Origin: Nonomuraea rubra
GTDB lineage: Bacteria; Actinomycetota; Actinomycetes; Streptosporangiales; Streptosporangiaceae
Length of the DNA: 64,000 nucleotides
NCBI RefSeq assembly: GCF_014207985.1
Contig: NZ_JACHMI010000001.1
Coordinates: 8,167,001-8,231,000 of the forward strand
Reading direction: 5' to 3'
How positions within the stretch are numbered: position 1 is the first letter of the stretch; each line of letters starts with the position of its first letter. The notes beneath the pieces were generated by a model. That model did not search any database and was not told where the DNA came from. It saw nothing but the letters and a program-made list of their open reading frames with translations. The position numbers were made by a program, and so were the translations under genes. This document shows, piece by piece, positions 14,205 through 25,045 of the stretch.

Positions 14205-16133
14205 TTACAGCTTCACCGCCGCGTACAGCTCGCCGACTTCCTTCAAGCTCAGCGCTCTGACGGTGCCCGGCTTGGTCCTGCCCAGCTTCACCGGCCCGAA
14301 CTCGATCCTGGCCAGGTCGATCACGCGGTGACCGGCCTCCTCCAGCATCCGCCGCACGACGTGCTTGCGCCCCTCGTGCAGCACGACCTCGACCAGCGCC
14401 TGCTGGCCGTGCTCCTGCACGATCGAGAACGCGTCGGCCCTGGCGATGCCGTCCTCCAGCTCGATGCCCTGCTTGAGCCTGCGGCCCAGGTCGCGCGGGA
14501 TCGGCCCCGGCACCTTGGCCCAGTACTTCTTCTGCACGCCGTAGCTGGGGTGCGTCAGCCGGTTGGCCAGCTCGCCGTCGTTGGTGAGCAGCAGCAGGCC
14601 CTCGGTCTCGGTGTCGAGCCTGCCCACGTGGAACAGGCGTGGCGCCAGCTCCTCGACGTAGTCGGCCAGGCATGGGCGGCCCTGCGGGTCGTCCATCGTG
14701 GAGACGACGCCGATGGGCTTGTTCAGCGCGTAGTAGACCAGGTCGGGGGCGGTCGGGATGCGCTTGCCGTCCACGTGGATGACCTGCGCCGCCGGGTCGA
14801 CCTTGGCGCCGAACCTCCTGACGACCTGGCCGTTCACCGTGACACGGCCCTCGCCGATCATCTCCTCGCAGGCCCTGCGGCTGGCCACGCCCGCCTGGGC
14901 GAGCACCTTCTGCAGGCGCACGCCGCCCGGGACCTCGGTGGTGTCGCGCTCGTCGGTGTAGCCCTCGGGGTAGAGGTCGCGGTCGCGGATCGGCTGCCGG
15001 GCGGCCTTCACCCGGTCGTGCTGCGGGCTGCCGTAGCCCGGCTGCCCGCCGCCACGCCTGGTGCCTCCGCCGATGGTCTGGACGTCGTCGCGGCGCGGGG
15101 TCCGGGGTGCGCGGGCGCCCTGGCGGTCATCGCCGTCGCGCCTGCCGTAACGGGAACGCGTCGAGCCCGCCGCCGCCCTGGGCGCGGCCTCCTCACGACG
15201 CCCGCTCCGCCCGGCCCGGAACCCACCGGCCCGGTCGTCGCGGCGCTGCTCGTCACGCCGGTCGTCGCGCCGGTCGTCACGCCGGTCGTCACGGCCCTCG
15301 GAACGGTAACCGCCGCCCCGATCGTCGCGACGGGGGGCGCGCTCATAACGCTCGCCACGCCCGTACCGCTCCTCGCGGACGGGACGCTCACTACGCCCGT
15401 AGCGCTCCTCGCGGACGGGACGCTCACCACGTCCGAAGCGGTCATCGCGAGCGGGACGGTCACTACGTCCGCCGAAACGGTCATCGCGAGCGGGACCGTC
15501 GCCACGGCCACCGAAGCGGTCATCACGGGCAGGTCGGTCACCGCGGCCGCCGAAGCGGTCATCGCGGCTGCGGAATCGATCGTCGCGGTCGCCACCACGG
15601 CCACCGAACCGGTCATCGCGGCCGTAGCGCTCGTCGCGGCCATAGCGGCCGTCACGCGCTTCGCGTCCGCCGCGGTCACCGCGGTCACCATAGGTACCAC
15701 GGTCACCACGGTCGGCGCGGGCGCCACGGTCGGCCCGCTCGGCGCGGTCGCCACGGTCGGCGCGGGCGCCGAAGCGGTCATCGCGGCCGAACCGGTCATC
15801 ACGGCCGGGTCGCTCTTCGCGGCCGAACCGGTCTTCGCGGCTGGGACGGCTCGCGTTCTCGCCGTCGCGCCTGCCGCCGTACCGGGCGCGGGAACCGCCC
15901 CGGTCGGCGCGCAAGGAGTCGCCGCGGCGGGCGCCGTCGCGGGCGCCGTCTCGGGCGCCGTCTCGGGCGCCGCTCTCGCGGCGGGGGCCGCCGCCGCGGA
16001 AATTGTCGTCGTCGCGGCGGAAACCGCCGCGGGTGTCGTCGGAGCGGAAGGCGGGACGCCCACCACGGCCGGAGCCGCCCGCGCGTCCACGACCGCGTCC
16101 ATCACCGGACGGGGTGCTACGCCTGTTGATCAC
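14205..16133 (-). CDS. rluB: 23S rRNA pseudouridine synthase RluB-type with giant disordered RGD/RDD-repeat N-terminus
   Basis: The last ~240 of 642 residues are a complete RsuA/RluB-family enzyme: an S4 RNA-binding domain (RLQKVLAQAGVASRRACEEMI) and the catalytic domain with GRLDTETEGLLLLTNDG, whose Asp is the nucleophile that isomerises uridine in 23S rRNA. The first ~400 residues are low complexity, almost only Arg, Asp, Gly with Tyr/Phe spacers, in repeats such as RPARDDRFGGRGD, REERYGRGER and DDRRDDRR. Short basic or charged tails are known in actinobacterial homologues, but this one is longer than the enzyme. It resembles RGG-type RNA-binding or condensate-forming tails. The GTG start overlaps the scpB stop (GTGA), giving translational coupling. 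The core assignment is firm; the tail's role is unknown. Confidence 0.92.
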   Translation of the reverse strand: MINRRSTPSGDGRGRGRAGGSGRGGRPAFRSDDTRGGFRRDDDNFRGGGPRRESGARDGARDGARDGARRGDSLRADRGGSRARYGGRRDGENASRPSREDRFGREERPGRDDRFGRDDRFGARADRGDRAERADRGARADRGDRGTYGDRGDRGGREARDGRYGRDERYGRDDRFGGRGGDRDDRFRSRDDRFGGRGDRPARDDRFGGRGDGPARDDRFGGRSDRPARDDRFGRGERPVREERYGRSERPVREERYGRGERYERAPRRDDRGGGYRSEGRDDRRDDRRDDRRDEQRRDDRAGGFRAGRSGRREEAAPRAAAGSTRSRYGRRDGDDRQGARAPRTPRRDDVQTIGGGTRRGGGQPGYGSPQHDRVKAARQPIRDRDLYPEGYTDERDTTEVPGGVRLQKVLAQAGVASRRACEEMIGEGRVTVNGQVVRRFGAKVDPAAQVIHVDGKRIPTAPDLVYYALNKPIGVVSTMDDPQGRPCLADYVEELAPRLFHVGRLDTETEGLLLLTNDGELANRLTHPSYGVQKKYWAKVPGPIPRDLGRRLKQGIELEDGIARADAFSIVQEHGQQALVEVVLHEGRKHVVRRMLEEAGHRVIDLARIEFGPVKLGRTKPGTVRALSLKEVGELYAAVKL

Positions 16134-17212
16134 TTTGTTGTCTCCTCGAGATTCTCCACGTCGTCCGGGAGGAAGGGCGCGAGCTCGGGGAGCTCGCTCA
16201 GGTCCCGCAGTCCCAGACGTTCAAGGAAGTATGAGCTTGTCCGGTAGAGCACTGCCTGGCTCTCCGGGTCGGTGCCGGCCTCCTCGACCAGCCCCCTGGC
16301 GACGAGCGTTCGCATGACGCCGTCGCTGTTGACGCCGCGGACAGCGGCGACGCGGGCACGGCTCACCGGTTGCCGGTAGGCCACGACCGCTAGTGTCTCC
16401 AGCGCGGCCTGGGTCAGCCGCGTCTGCTGGCCGTCGCGTACGAACCGCTCGACCAGTTGCGCGCAGTCGGCTCGCGTGTAGAACCGCCAGCCGCCCGCGA
16501 CTTCTCTCAGGTCAAAACCCCGCCCGGCGGCGGTGTATTCCGCCGCCAGCTCGCGCAGGGCGGCACTCACCTCGTGCGTGGGGCGCTCCAGCACCTGAGC
16601 GAGAGTCACCTCGGCAACAGGTTCGTCGACCACTAGCAGGATAGCCTCCAACGCGGCCTCCATCGTCGGCCCCACCCCACTCCCGCCGGCCCCGTCGTCC
16701 CCAGCCGCCTCCTCCGCCGCACCGGAAGCTTCAGGCTGCCCCGCGTCCTCGCCCGCATCGGGAGCCTCAGCGTGCTCGACGTCGGTGATCGCCAGCTCCC
16801 CGGGCGCGCGGTTTGCGCCGAGCTCCACCACACCACGCCCCGCCGACCCGGCGCCGTCGAGCTCCGAGGCCAGCGGCGCGGCGTCCTCAAGCTCCGGCTC
16901 CTCCGGCGCCGCATCTCCAAGCCGCGAACCTTCCGACCCAGCGTCCTCAGGCCCCGAACCCTCCGACCCAGCGTCCTCAGGCCCCGAGCCCACCGGCTCA
17001 GCGTCCACAAGCCCCGAGCCCACCGGCGCGACCTCCTCAAACCCAGGACCCGCCCTCCCGGTCTCCTCGTCCGCCGGGGTGGCCGCGGGCTCGGCTTCGA
17101 GCTCTGGGGCGCCTGGTTGGGCGAGGGAGCCCGGGAGGGTCATCCAGGCGGGCAGGGGCGGCTCCGAGTCCGGGGAGCGGCGGGGGTTGGGCAGCGGGTT
17201 GTCGTCAGTCAT
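16130..17212 (-). CDS. scpB: SMC-associated kleisin partner ScpB with acidic N-terminal extension
   Basis: ScpB is the tandem winged-helix partner of ScpA in the SMC condensin that organises and segregates chromosomes. The normal ScpB fold begins near residue 180 (MEAALEAILLVVDEPVAEV) and runs to the end with LTQAALETLAVVAYRQPVSRA and a C-terminal wing (LYRTSSYFLERLGL). Before it lie ~180 residues rich in Glu, Asp, Gly, Ser and Pro, with decapeptide-like repeats around SEGSGPEDAG. Typical ScpB is about 180-220 residues, so this protein is nearly doubled. It overlaps scpA by 8 bp upstream and rluB by 4 bp downstream. Confidence 0.93.
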   Translation of the reverse strand: MTDDNPLPNPRRSPDSEPPLPAWMTLPGSLAQPGAPELEAEPAATPADEETGRAGPGFEEVAPVGSGLVDAEPVGSGPEDAGSEGSGPEDAGSEGSRLGDAAPEEPELEDAAPLASELDGAGSAGRGVVELGANRAPGELAITDVEHAEAPDAGEDAGQPEASGAAEEAAGDDGAGGSGVGPTMEAALEAILLVVDEPVAEVTLAQVLERPTHEVSAALRELAAEYTAAGRGFDLREVAGGWRFYTRADCAQLVERFVRDGQQTRLTQAALETLAVVAYRQPVSRARVAAVRGVNSDGVMRTLVARGLVEEAGTDPESQAVLYRTSSYFLERLGLRDLSELPELAPFLPDDVENLEETTK

Positions 17213-18023
17213 GGGATGGTTTCTCCGCGGATTCCTCGTAGTCGTCCCCCACCGCGACGTCCCCCTCGTCGGAGCCCGTCCACGTCACGTGCAGGTCCCC
17301 CAGCGGCTCGATCTGCTCGAACGTCACCGCCGACTCCCGGAAGAGCTCCAGCACGGCCAGGAACCGGGCGATGACCTCGATGGTGCCGTCGCAGTCGGCC
17401 ACCAGCGCGCGGAAGGTGGCGCGCCGGAGCCGGCGCAGGTGCATGACGAGGATCGCCGCCTGCTCCTTGACGCTCGCCAGCGGCTGGTAGACGTGCCCCA
17501 GGTTGACGGTGGGCGGCAGTTTGGGGGTGAAGGCCTTGGCGGCGATGCGGGCGAGCTGCTCGGGGCCGATGCCGAGGATCAGCTCGGGCAGCAGGTTGGC
17601 GAACTGCTCCTCCATCGCCACGGTACGCGGGAAGCGCAGCGCCTCCTCCGCCATCCGCCCGGCGAAGACCTTGGCCACCTCTTTGTACGCCTTGTACTGC
17701 AGCAGCCGCGCGAACAGCAGGTCCCTGGCCTCCAGCAGCGCCAGGTCCTCCTCGTCCTCCACCTCGCCGGTGGGCAGCAGGCGGGCCGCCTTGAGGTCGA
17801 GCAGGGTGGCCGCGACCAGCAGGAAGTGGCTGGTCTGGTCGAGGTCCCACTCGGGGCCGCGGGAGCGGATGTAGGCGATGAACTCGTCGGTGACCTTGGA
17901 GAGCGAGACCTCGGTGATGTCGAGCTTGTGCTTGGCGATGAGGCCGAGGAGCAGGTCGAACGGACCCTCGAAGACGTCCAGGTGGACCTGGAAGCCCTGG
18001 GGCGGCGGCTGCTCGGTGGTCAC
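17205..18023 (-). CDS. scpA: Kleisin subunit ScpA of the SMC complex
   Basis: ScpA bridges the two SMC heads. The 272-residue protein shows the classic N-terminal signature FEGPFDLLLGLIAKHKLDITEV followed by the helical SMC-neck binding region (FLLVAATLLDLKAARLLP), and a C-terminal winged helix with RFLAVLELFRESAVTFEQ that binds the SMC head. Between them an acidic linker (GEVEDEEDLALLEARDLLFARLLQYKAYKEVA, in part) is standard. The GTG start overlaps the parA stop by 4 bp (GTGA), and the 3' end overlaps scpB, so parA, scpA, scpB and rluB form one tightly coupled unit. Confidence 0.95.
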   Translation of the reverse strand: MTTEQPPPQGFQVHLDVFEGPFDLLLGLIAKHKLDITEVSLSKVTDEFIAYIRSRGPEWDLDQTSHFLLVAATLLDLKAARLLPTGEVEDEEDLALLEARDLLFARLLQYKAYKEVAKVFAGRMAEEALRFPRTVAMEEQFANLLPELILGIGPEQLARIAAKAFTPKLPPTVNLGHVYQPLASVKEQAAILVMHLRRLRRATFRALVADCDGTIEVIARFLAVLELFRESAVTFEQIEPLGDLHVTWTGSDEGDVAVGDDYEESAEKPSHD

Positions 18024-18961
18024 CTGGCCATTGTGGCAGGCGCCGGCCAGCGCGAGAGCACCTCGCGGGCCAGCTCACGGTAGGCGTTCGCGCCGAGGGA
18101 CGACGGGTCGAACGTGGTGATCGGCTCACCGGCGACCGTCGCGTCGGGGAAGCGCACCGTACGGTTGATCACGGTGTGGAACACCTTGTCGCCGAACGCC
18201 TCGACGACGCGGGCCAGCACCTCGCGCCCGTGCAGGGTACGGGCGTCGTACATGGTGGCCAGCAGGCCCTCGATCTCCAGGTCCTCGTTGAGCCGCTCCT
18301 GGACCTTGGAGATGGTGTCCATGAGCAGGGCGACGCCGCGCAGGGCGAAGAACTCGCACTCCAGCGGCACCATCACGCCGTGGGCGCAGGTGAGCGCGTT
18401 GATCGTGAGCAGGCCCAGCGACGGCTGGCAGTCGATGAGGCAGACGTCGTAGTGCGGCAGCAGCGGCTTGATGACGCGGCCGAGCACCTGCTCGCGGGCG
18501 ACCTCGGTGACGAGCTGCACTTCGGCGGCGGACAGGTCGATGTTGCTGGGCAGCAGGTCGAGGCCCTCGACGCCGGTCTGCAGCAGCACCTCTTCGGCGG
18601 TGACGCCGCGCTCCATGAGCAGGTTGTAGACGGTCAGGTCGAGCTGGAGCGGGTTGATGCCCAGGCCGACGGACAGGGCGCCCTGCGGGTCGAAGTCGAC
18701 CAGCAGCACCTTGAGGCCGTACTCGACGAGCGCGGCGCCCAGGTTGATGGTGGTGGTGGTCTTGCCGACGCCACCCTTCTGGTTGACCATCGCGACCACG
18801 CGCGCCGGGCCGTGCACCGCCGGGGGCACCGGCTCGGGGAACACCGGCCGGGGCCGCTGCGTCGGCCCGAGATTGACGCCGTTGGAAGGCGCGTTGGTCT
18901 TCGTGTCGCCCCAGGGGTTGTCGGGGGTCCCCGGGGTCGAACCCTTGGTCGTCACAGTCAC
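18020..18961 (-). CDS. parA: ParA/Soj-family ATPase (orphan, with scpAB)
   Basis: The 313-residue Walker-type ATPase carries the deviant P-loop QKGGVGKTTTTINLGAAL near residue 62, the A' region VDFDPQGAL and IDCQPSLGLLTINAL as Walker B. About 55 proline-rich residues precede the ATPase fold. No parB follows; instead it is coupled to scpA. This matches the second ParA of actinobacteria, encoded with xerD and scpAB rather than at the origin, and presumed to act with SMC in chromosome organisation. The GTG at 18961 lies 34 bp downstream of a 12-bp palindrome. The gap to xerD is 118 bp. Confidence 0.9.
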   Translation of the reverse strand: MTVTTKGSTPGTPDNPWGDTKTNAPSNGVNLGPTQRPRPVFPEPVPPAVHGPARVVAMVNQKGGVGKTTTTINLGAALVEYGLKVLLVDFDPQGALSVGLGINPLQLDLTVYNLLMERGVTAEEVLLQTGVEGLDLLPSNIDLSAAEVQLVTEVAREQVLGRVIKPLLPHYDVCLIDCQPSLGLLTINALTCAHGVMVPLECEFFALRGVALLMDTISKVQERLNEDLEIEGLLATMYDARTLHGREVLARVVEAFGDKVFHTVINRTVRFPDATVAGEPITTFDPSSLGANAYRELAREVLSRWPAPATMAR

Positions 18962-18994
18962 CAGCTCGAACCTCCCTGACGATCCCGAACCGGA

Positions 18995-19006
18995 CCGTCC
19001 GGACGG
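18995..19006. promoter_or_regulatory. 12-bp palindrome upstream of parA
   Basis: CCGTCCGGACGG is a perfect palindrome in the short xerD-parA gap, placed where an operator of the parA-scpAB-rluB promoter would be. Chance occurrence in GC-rich DNA is quite possible. Confidence 0.3.
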
Positions 19007-19079
19007 ACACTATGGCGTCACCACTTAACGCGGCAAGGCGGCACGCCGTGGGCCGGCGCACGTCCCAAAAGACTATAGA

Positions 19080-19985
19080 TCACTGCCGGGCACGGGGATG
19101 CGCCGCGGCGTAGACCTCGCGGAGTTTGTCGACCGTGACCAGGGTGTAGACCTGGGTGGTCGTCACAGAGGCATGGCCGAGCAACTCCTGTACCACCCTA
19201 ACGTCCGCGCCGCCGTCAATCAGGTGGGTTGCAAAGGAATGGCGGAGTACGTGGGGGCTTATCCCGTCGAGTCCGGCGCGTTCGGCGGCGGCCTGGAGCA
19301 CTTCCCAGGCTCCCTGCCTGGTCAGGCGGCCGCCGCGGGCGTTGAGGAAGACCGCGGGGGTGCCGCGCCCGTGGGCGAGCAGCCCGGGCCTGGCCCGTAC
19401 GAGGTAGGCGTCCAGCGCCGAACGCGCGTATCTCCCCAGGGGCACGACGCGGGTACGGCCGCCCTTGCCGTGCAGGCGTACCTGGTCGTCCTCCAGGTCG
19501 TCCACGGCCAGCCCGACGGCTTCCGAGATGCGGGCGCCGGTGCCGTACAGGACCTCCAGCAGGGCGCGGTTGCGCAGCGTGAGGGGGGCGCCGTCGGGGC
19601 CGGAGGCGGCGATGAGGCGTTCGACCTCGGCCACGCCGATGGCCTTGGGCAGGCGGCGGAGCTGGCGCGGCGGGCGTACCTGGTGGGCGGGGTCGTGGGC
19701 GGTGACGCCTTCGCGCAGGGCGAAGCGGTGCAGCCCGCGCACGGCGGAGACGGCGCGGGCGGCGGAGCTGGCGACCAGGGCGGGGTGCTCGCCGTCGCCC
19801 TCGCGCAGCGCGGCGAGGAAGGCCAGCACGTCGGCCTCCCCCACCTCGCCGAGCTCCAGGCGCCCGCGCGCCTGGAGGTGTTCGAAGTATCGGCGCAGGT
19901 CACGGCGGTAGGACGCGAGCGTGTTGGCGGCCAGGCCGCGCTCCACGGCCAGATGGGCGAGGTAGCTGGAGAGCACCGCCTCCAC
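19080..19985 (-). CDS. xerD: Tyrosine recombinase XerD
   Basis: XerD resolves chromosome dimers at dif with XerC. The 301-residue protein has the N-terminal core-binding SAM-like domain (about 1-95) and the catalytic domain with all residues in place: Arg in [12 protein letters not shown], Lys in [25 protein letters not shown] (His-x-x-Arg), [14 protein letters not shown] supplying the last His and the nucleophile Tyr. The length and the chromosomal context with parA-scpAB are those of the housekeeping enzyme, not of a mobile element. GTG 19985 has GGAAGGA well placed, overlapping the end of the nudix gene; the gap is 15 bp. Confidence 0.93.
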   Translation of the reverse strand: MEAVLSSYLAHLAVERGLAANTLASYRRDLRRYFEHLQARGRLELGEVGEADVLAFLAALREGDGEHPALVASSAARAVSAVRGLHRFALREGVTAHDPAHQVRPPRQLRRLPKAIGVAEVERLIAASGPDGAPLTLRNRALLEVLYGTGARISEAVGLAVDDLEDDQVRLHGKGGRTRVVPLGRYARSALDAYLVRARPGLLAHGRGTPAVFLNARGGRLTRQGAWEVLQAAAERAGLDGISPHVLRHSFATHLIDGGADVRVVQELLGHASVTTTQVYTLVTVDKLREVYAAAHPRARQ

Positions 19986-20000
19986 GAACTGGTCCTTCCG

Positions 20001-22321
<2,321 letters not shown>

Positions 22322-22386
22322 TCAGGATATCAAACAACGCCCCTCACATGCCTGAACGGCCTGACCTAGCGGTAACTTTGGTCCCT

Positions 22387-23031
22387 ATGTCAGTAGTACG
22401 GCGGGCTTTGGGCGCGTTGATTCATCGTACCTACGCGGCGATCCGCCACGCCGGCGCGATCTCTCCGGAGAGTCCCGCTGGGTACCGGTTCCGCCGGCTC
22501 GGCGACGGGGTCAGCATCGCGTTCCCGCCCGGCGCGATCTTCGGCGAGCAGTGGATCGAGATCGGCGACCACACGCTCATCGGCGAGCGGGTGTCGATCT
22601 CGTGCGGCATGGTCCCGGACCGGGATCTCGGTCCCGACACGATCCTGCGGATCGGGGCGAGCTGCTCGATCGGCCGCGGCTCGCACCTCGTCGCGCACCA
22701 GTCGGTCGAGATCGGCGACGACGTCTTCACCGGCCCGTACGTCTACATCACGGACCAGAACCACGTCTACGACGATCCGGACATCCCGATCGGACGGCAG
22801 TGGCCGCGCAACAGCCCCGTGTCCATCGGCTCCGGCTCCTGGCTGGGCACGGGCGCGATCATCCTGCCGGGCACCACGCTGGGGCGGCACTGCGTGGTCG
22901 CAGGTGGCGCGGTGGTGCGCGGCGAGTTCCCCGACCACAGCGTGGTGGCGGGGGTGCCCGCCAGGCGCGTGCGCGGCTACACGCCGGAGCTCGGCTGGCA
23001 CGCGCCGATCACGCTGGACACCTTCCCCTGA
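22387..23031 (+). CDS. Left-handed beta-helix (hexapeptide) acyltransferase
   Basis: The 214-residue protein is built of hexapeptide repeats of the type [LIV]GxxxxI, beginning near residue 52 (IEIGDHTLIGERVSIS) and including ASCSIGRGSHLVAHQSVEIGDDV, with the loop YVYITDQNHVYDDP that carries the catalytic His of CysE/LacA/WbbJ-like O-acetyltransferases. It probably transfers an acetyl group from acetyl-CoA to a sugar or small molecule. I chose ATG 22387 because the earlier ATG at 22348 adds an unconserved stretch. TAACTT ends eight bases before the ATG, fitting leaderless transcription. It is divergent from pyrG. Confidence 0.82.
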   Translation: MSVVRRALGALIHRTYAAIRHAGAISPESPAGYRFRRLGDGVSIAFPPGAIFGEQWIEIGDHTLIGERVSISCGMVPDRDLGPDTILRIGASCSIGRGSHLVAHQSVEIGDDVFTGPYVYITDQNHVYDDPDIPIGRQWPRNSPVSIGSGSWLGTGAIILPGTTLGRHCVVAGGAVVRGEFPDHSVVAGVPARRVRGYTPELGWHAPITLDTFP

Positions 23032-23076
23032 GTCACCCTCTGGACCGAACAAGGTTCTGACAGTTAGCGTCGTTCC

Positions 23077-24204
23077 ATGCGGACCGCCATCTGTGAACGT
23101 CTGGGCATCGAGTTCCCGCTGTTCGCCTTCAGCCACTGCCGCGACGTGGTGGCCGCCGTCACGAACGCGGGCGGTTTCGGGGTGCTGGGCGCGGTCGCGT
23201 ACTCGCCCGAGCAGCTCGACACGGAGCTGACCTGGCTGGACGAACGGGTGGGCGGCCGCCCGTACGGCGTGGACGTGCTCGTCCCCGGCAAGATCGACGC
23301 CTCCGCGCTCGACCGCCGCACGCACCTCATGGAGGCGGTCCCCGACCGCCACCGGGACTTCGTCACCCACCTGCTGGCCAAGTACGGCGTCAGCGCCCCC
23401 GGCCAGCCCATGACGGCGGTGGCCGACGAGTTCGGCAGGCGGGTGACGGCGGCCGGCGCGACCGGGCTGATCGACGTGGCGCTCAAGCACCGCATCGGGC
23501 TGATCGCCAGCGCCCTGGGGCCGCCGCCGCCCGAGATGGTCTCCAGGGCCAGGGAGGCGGGCGTGCCGGTGGCCGCGCTGGTCGGCACGGTCGAGCACGC
23601 CCGCAGGCAGGTCGCGGCGGGCGCGGACCTCATCGTGGCGCAGGGCACCGAGGCGGGCGGGCACACCGGCGACGTCTCCACGATGGTGCTGGTGCCGCAG
23701 GTCGTGGACGCGGTCGCGCCGGTCCCCGTGCTGGCTGCGGGCGGGATCGCGTCGGGGCGGCAGATGGCGGCGGCCATGGCGCTCGGCGCCGAGGGCGTGT
23801 GGTGCGGCTCGGTGTGGCTGACGACCGAGGAGGCCGAGACGGCGCCGGCGGTCAAGGCCAAGTTCCTGGCGGCCTCGTCGCTGGACACGGTCCGGTCCCG
23901 GTCCCGTACGGGCAAGCCGGCCCGCCAGCTCAAATCCGCCTGGACCGAGGAGTGGGACGCGGGCCAGGAGAGCCCGGGCGCGCTGGGGATGCCGCTGCAG
24001 ATGTTGCTGGCCGAGGGCGCGATGGCGCGCATCGGGGCGGCGGCGGAGAAGGGCGAGCCCGGGGCCGTCGAGCTGGTCAACTACTTCGTCGGGCAGGTCG
24101 TGGGCCAGCTCGACCAGGTGAGACCGGCCAGGGACGTGGTCTACGACATGATCAGCGAGTTCGGCGAGGCGATCGAGCGGCTGCGCCGCCTGTCTGCGGA
24201 GTGA
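23077..24204 (+). CDS. Nitronate monooxygenase-type flavoprotein
   Basis: The TIM-barrel FMN protein (375 residues) resembles nitronate monooxygenases (2-nitropropane dioxygenase family), which oxidise alkyl nitronates. Visible are the FMN-binding SLTNAGGFGVLGA-like opening (AVTNAGGFGVLGAV), the QGTEAGGHTGD loop with the likely catalytic His, and PVLAAGGIASGRQMAAAMALGAEGVW for phosphate binding. TAGCGT is six bases before the ATG, with TGGACC 18 bp upstream of that hexamer, a leaderless promoter. The following gene is a GntR regulator, but 46 bp away and with its own -10, so joint function is not implied. Confidence 0.85.
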   Translation: MRTAICERLGIEFPLFAFSHCRDVVAAVTNAGGFGVLGAVAYSPEQLDTELTWLDERVGGRPYGVDVLVPGKIDASALDRRTHLMEAVPDRHRDFVTHLLAKYGVSAPGQPMTAVADEFGRRVTAAGATGLIDVALKHRIGLIASALGPPPPEMVSRAREAGVPVAALVGTVEHARRQVAAGADLIVAQGTEAGGHTGDVSTMVLVPQVVDAVAPVPVLAAGGIASGRQMAAAMALGAEGVWCGSVWLTTEEAETAPAVKAKFLAASSLDTVRSRSRTGKPARQLKSAWTEEWDAGQESPGALGMPLQMLLAEGAMARIGAAAEKGEPGAVELVNYFVGQVVGQLDQVRPARDVVYDMISEFGEAIERLRRLSAE

Positions 24205-24250
24205 GCCCCCGGGCGTTTGCCCGTTCTTTCCCAGAAGGTAACCTGCGCCT

Positions 24251-25015
24251 GTGGTCGGGACTCCGCCTGAGCTGGAACGCGGCACCGGCGTCCCCGCGCA
24301 CGTGCAGATCGAGCGCTGGCTCCTGGCCTCGATCGCCTGCGGCGAGCTGGCGCCGGGCGACCGGTTGCCCGGCGAGCGGGAGCTGGCCGGGCGGCTCGGC
24401 GTGAGCAGGATGACGCTGCGGCAGGCGCTGGCCTCGCTGGAGCGCGACGGCGTGCTGCTGCGCGTGCCGGGCAGGTCGGGCGGCGCGTTCGTGGCCGAGC
24501 CGCGCCCCGAGCCGCGCATCGACTGCGACCTGACCGGGCTGGCCGGGTTCACGGAGCAGATGCGCCGCGCCCACCTGCGGGCCGAGGCGCGGATCCTGCG
24601 GGCCGCGACGGTGCCCGCGCCCGCCGCCGCGGCCAGGGCGCTGGGCGTCGCGCCGGGCTCACCGGTGCACGAGGTGGCGCGGGTGCGCTCGGCCGGGCGC
24701 TCGCCCGTCGCGCTGGAGCGCTCGTACTTCCCCTGCCTGCCCGGCCTGCTCGGCCAGGACCTCACCGGCTCCCTGTACGCGCTGCTGGCCACCCGGTACG
24801 GCCTGGAGCCGCGCACCGCGGTGGAGCACCTCGACCCGGTGATCGCCCAGCCGGCCGAGGCCGCCGAGCTGGGCATCGAGCCGGGCGCGCCGCTGATGCT
24901 GATCGAGCGCACCGCCTACGCGGCGGGCGGCACGCCGGTGGAGTACGCGCTCGACCTGTTCCGCCCCGACCGGGTCCGCATCTCGGTCCGCAGCGGCGTC
25001 ACGGAGACCGCCTGA
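24251..25015 (+). CDS. GntR family regulator, HutC/UTRA type
   Basis: The 254-residue protein has an N-terminal winged helix (about residues 15-80, LAGRLGVSRMTLRQALASLERDGVLLR) and a C-terminal UTRA ligand domain (from ~100, with SPVHEVARVRSAGRSPVALERSYF, in part, and YALDLFRPDRVRISV at the end). HutC-group members bind dyads close to GGTCTAGACC. That exact sequence occurs at 27437-27446 between the next two divergent genes, so this regulator probably controls the dimethylglycine-oxidase-like and kinase genes. The GTG start has TAACCT six bases upstream and TTGCCC 16 bp before it, again leaderless. The ligand may be choline-derived, by context only. Confidence 0.87.
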   Translation: MVGTPPELERGTGVPAHVQIERWLLASIACGELAPGDRLPGERELAGRLGVSRMTLRQALASLERDGVLLRVPGRSGGAFVAEPRPEPRIDCDLTGLAGFTEQMRRAHLRAEARILRAATVPAPAAAARALGVAPGSPVHEVARVRSAGRSPVALERSYFPCLPGLLGQDLTGSLYALLATRYGLEPRTAVEHLDPVIAQPAEAAELGIEPGAPLMLIERTAYAAGGTPVEYALDLFRPDRVRISVRSGVTETA

Positions 25016-25045
25016 AACCCGGCCCGCGTCACGGCACCGCCGGCG

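Noticed and set aside
15240..15840. Regular repeats as a CRISPR array
   Set aside because: The units are coding repeats of variable length in the RluB tail, without identical repeats and unique spacers of constant size.
14328..16247. A 639-codon open frame antisense to rluB and scpB, rich in Ala, Val and Thr
   Set aside because: It is the mirror of the Arg/Asp/Gly repeats of RluB in very GC-rich DNA; no family motif, and the sense frame has a complete S4 and catalytic domain.
19080..19985. Tyrosine recombinase as a phage or integrative-element integrase
   Set aside because: Length, motifs and place with parA, scpA, scpB and pyrG are those of housekeeping XerD; no att repeats or tRNA gene nearby.
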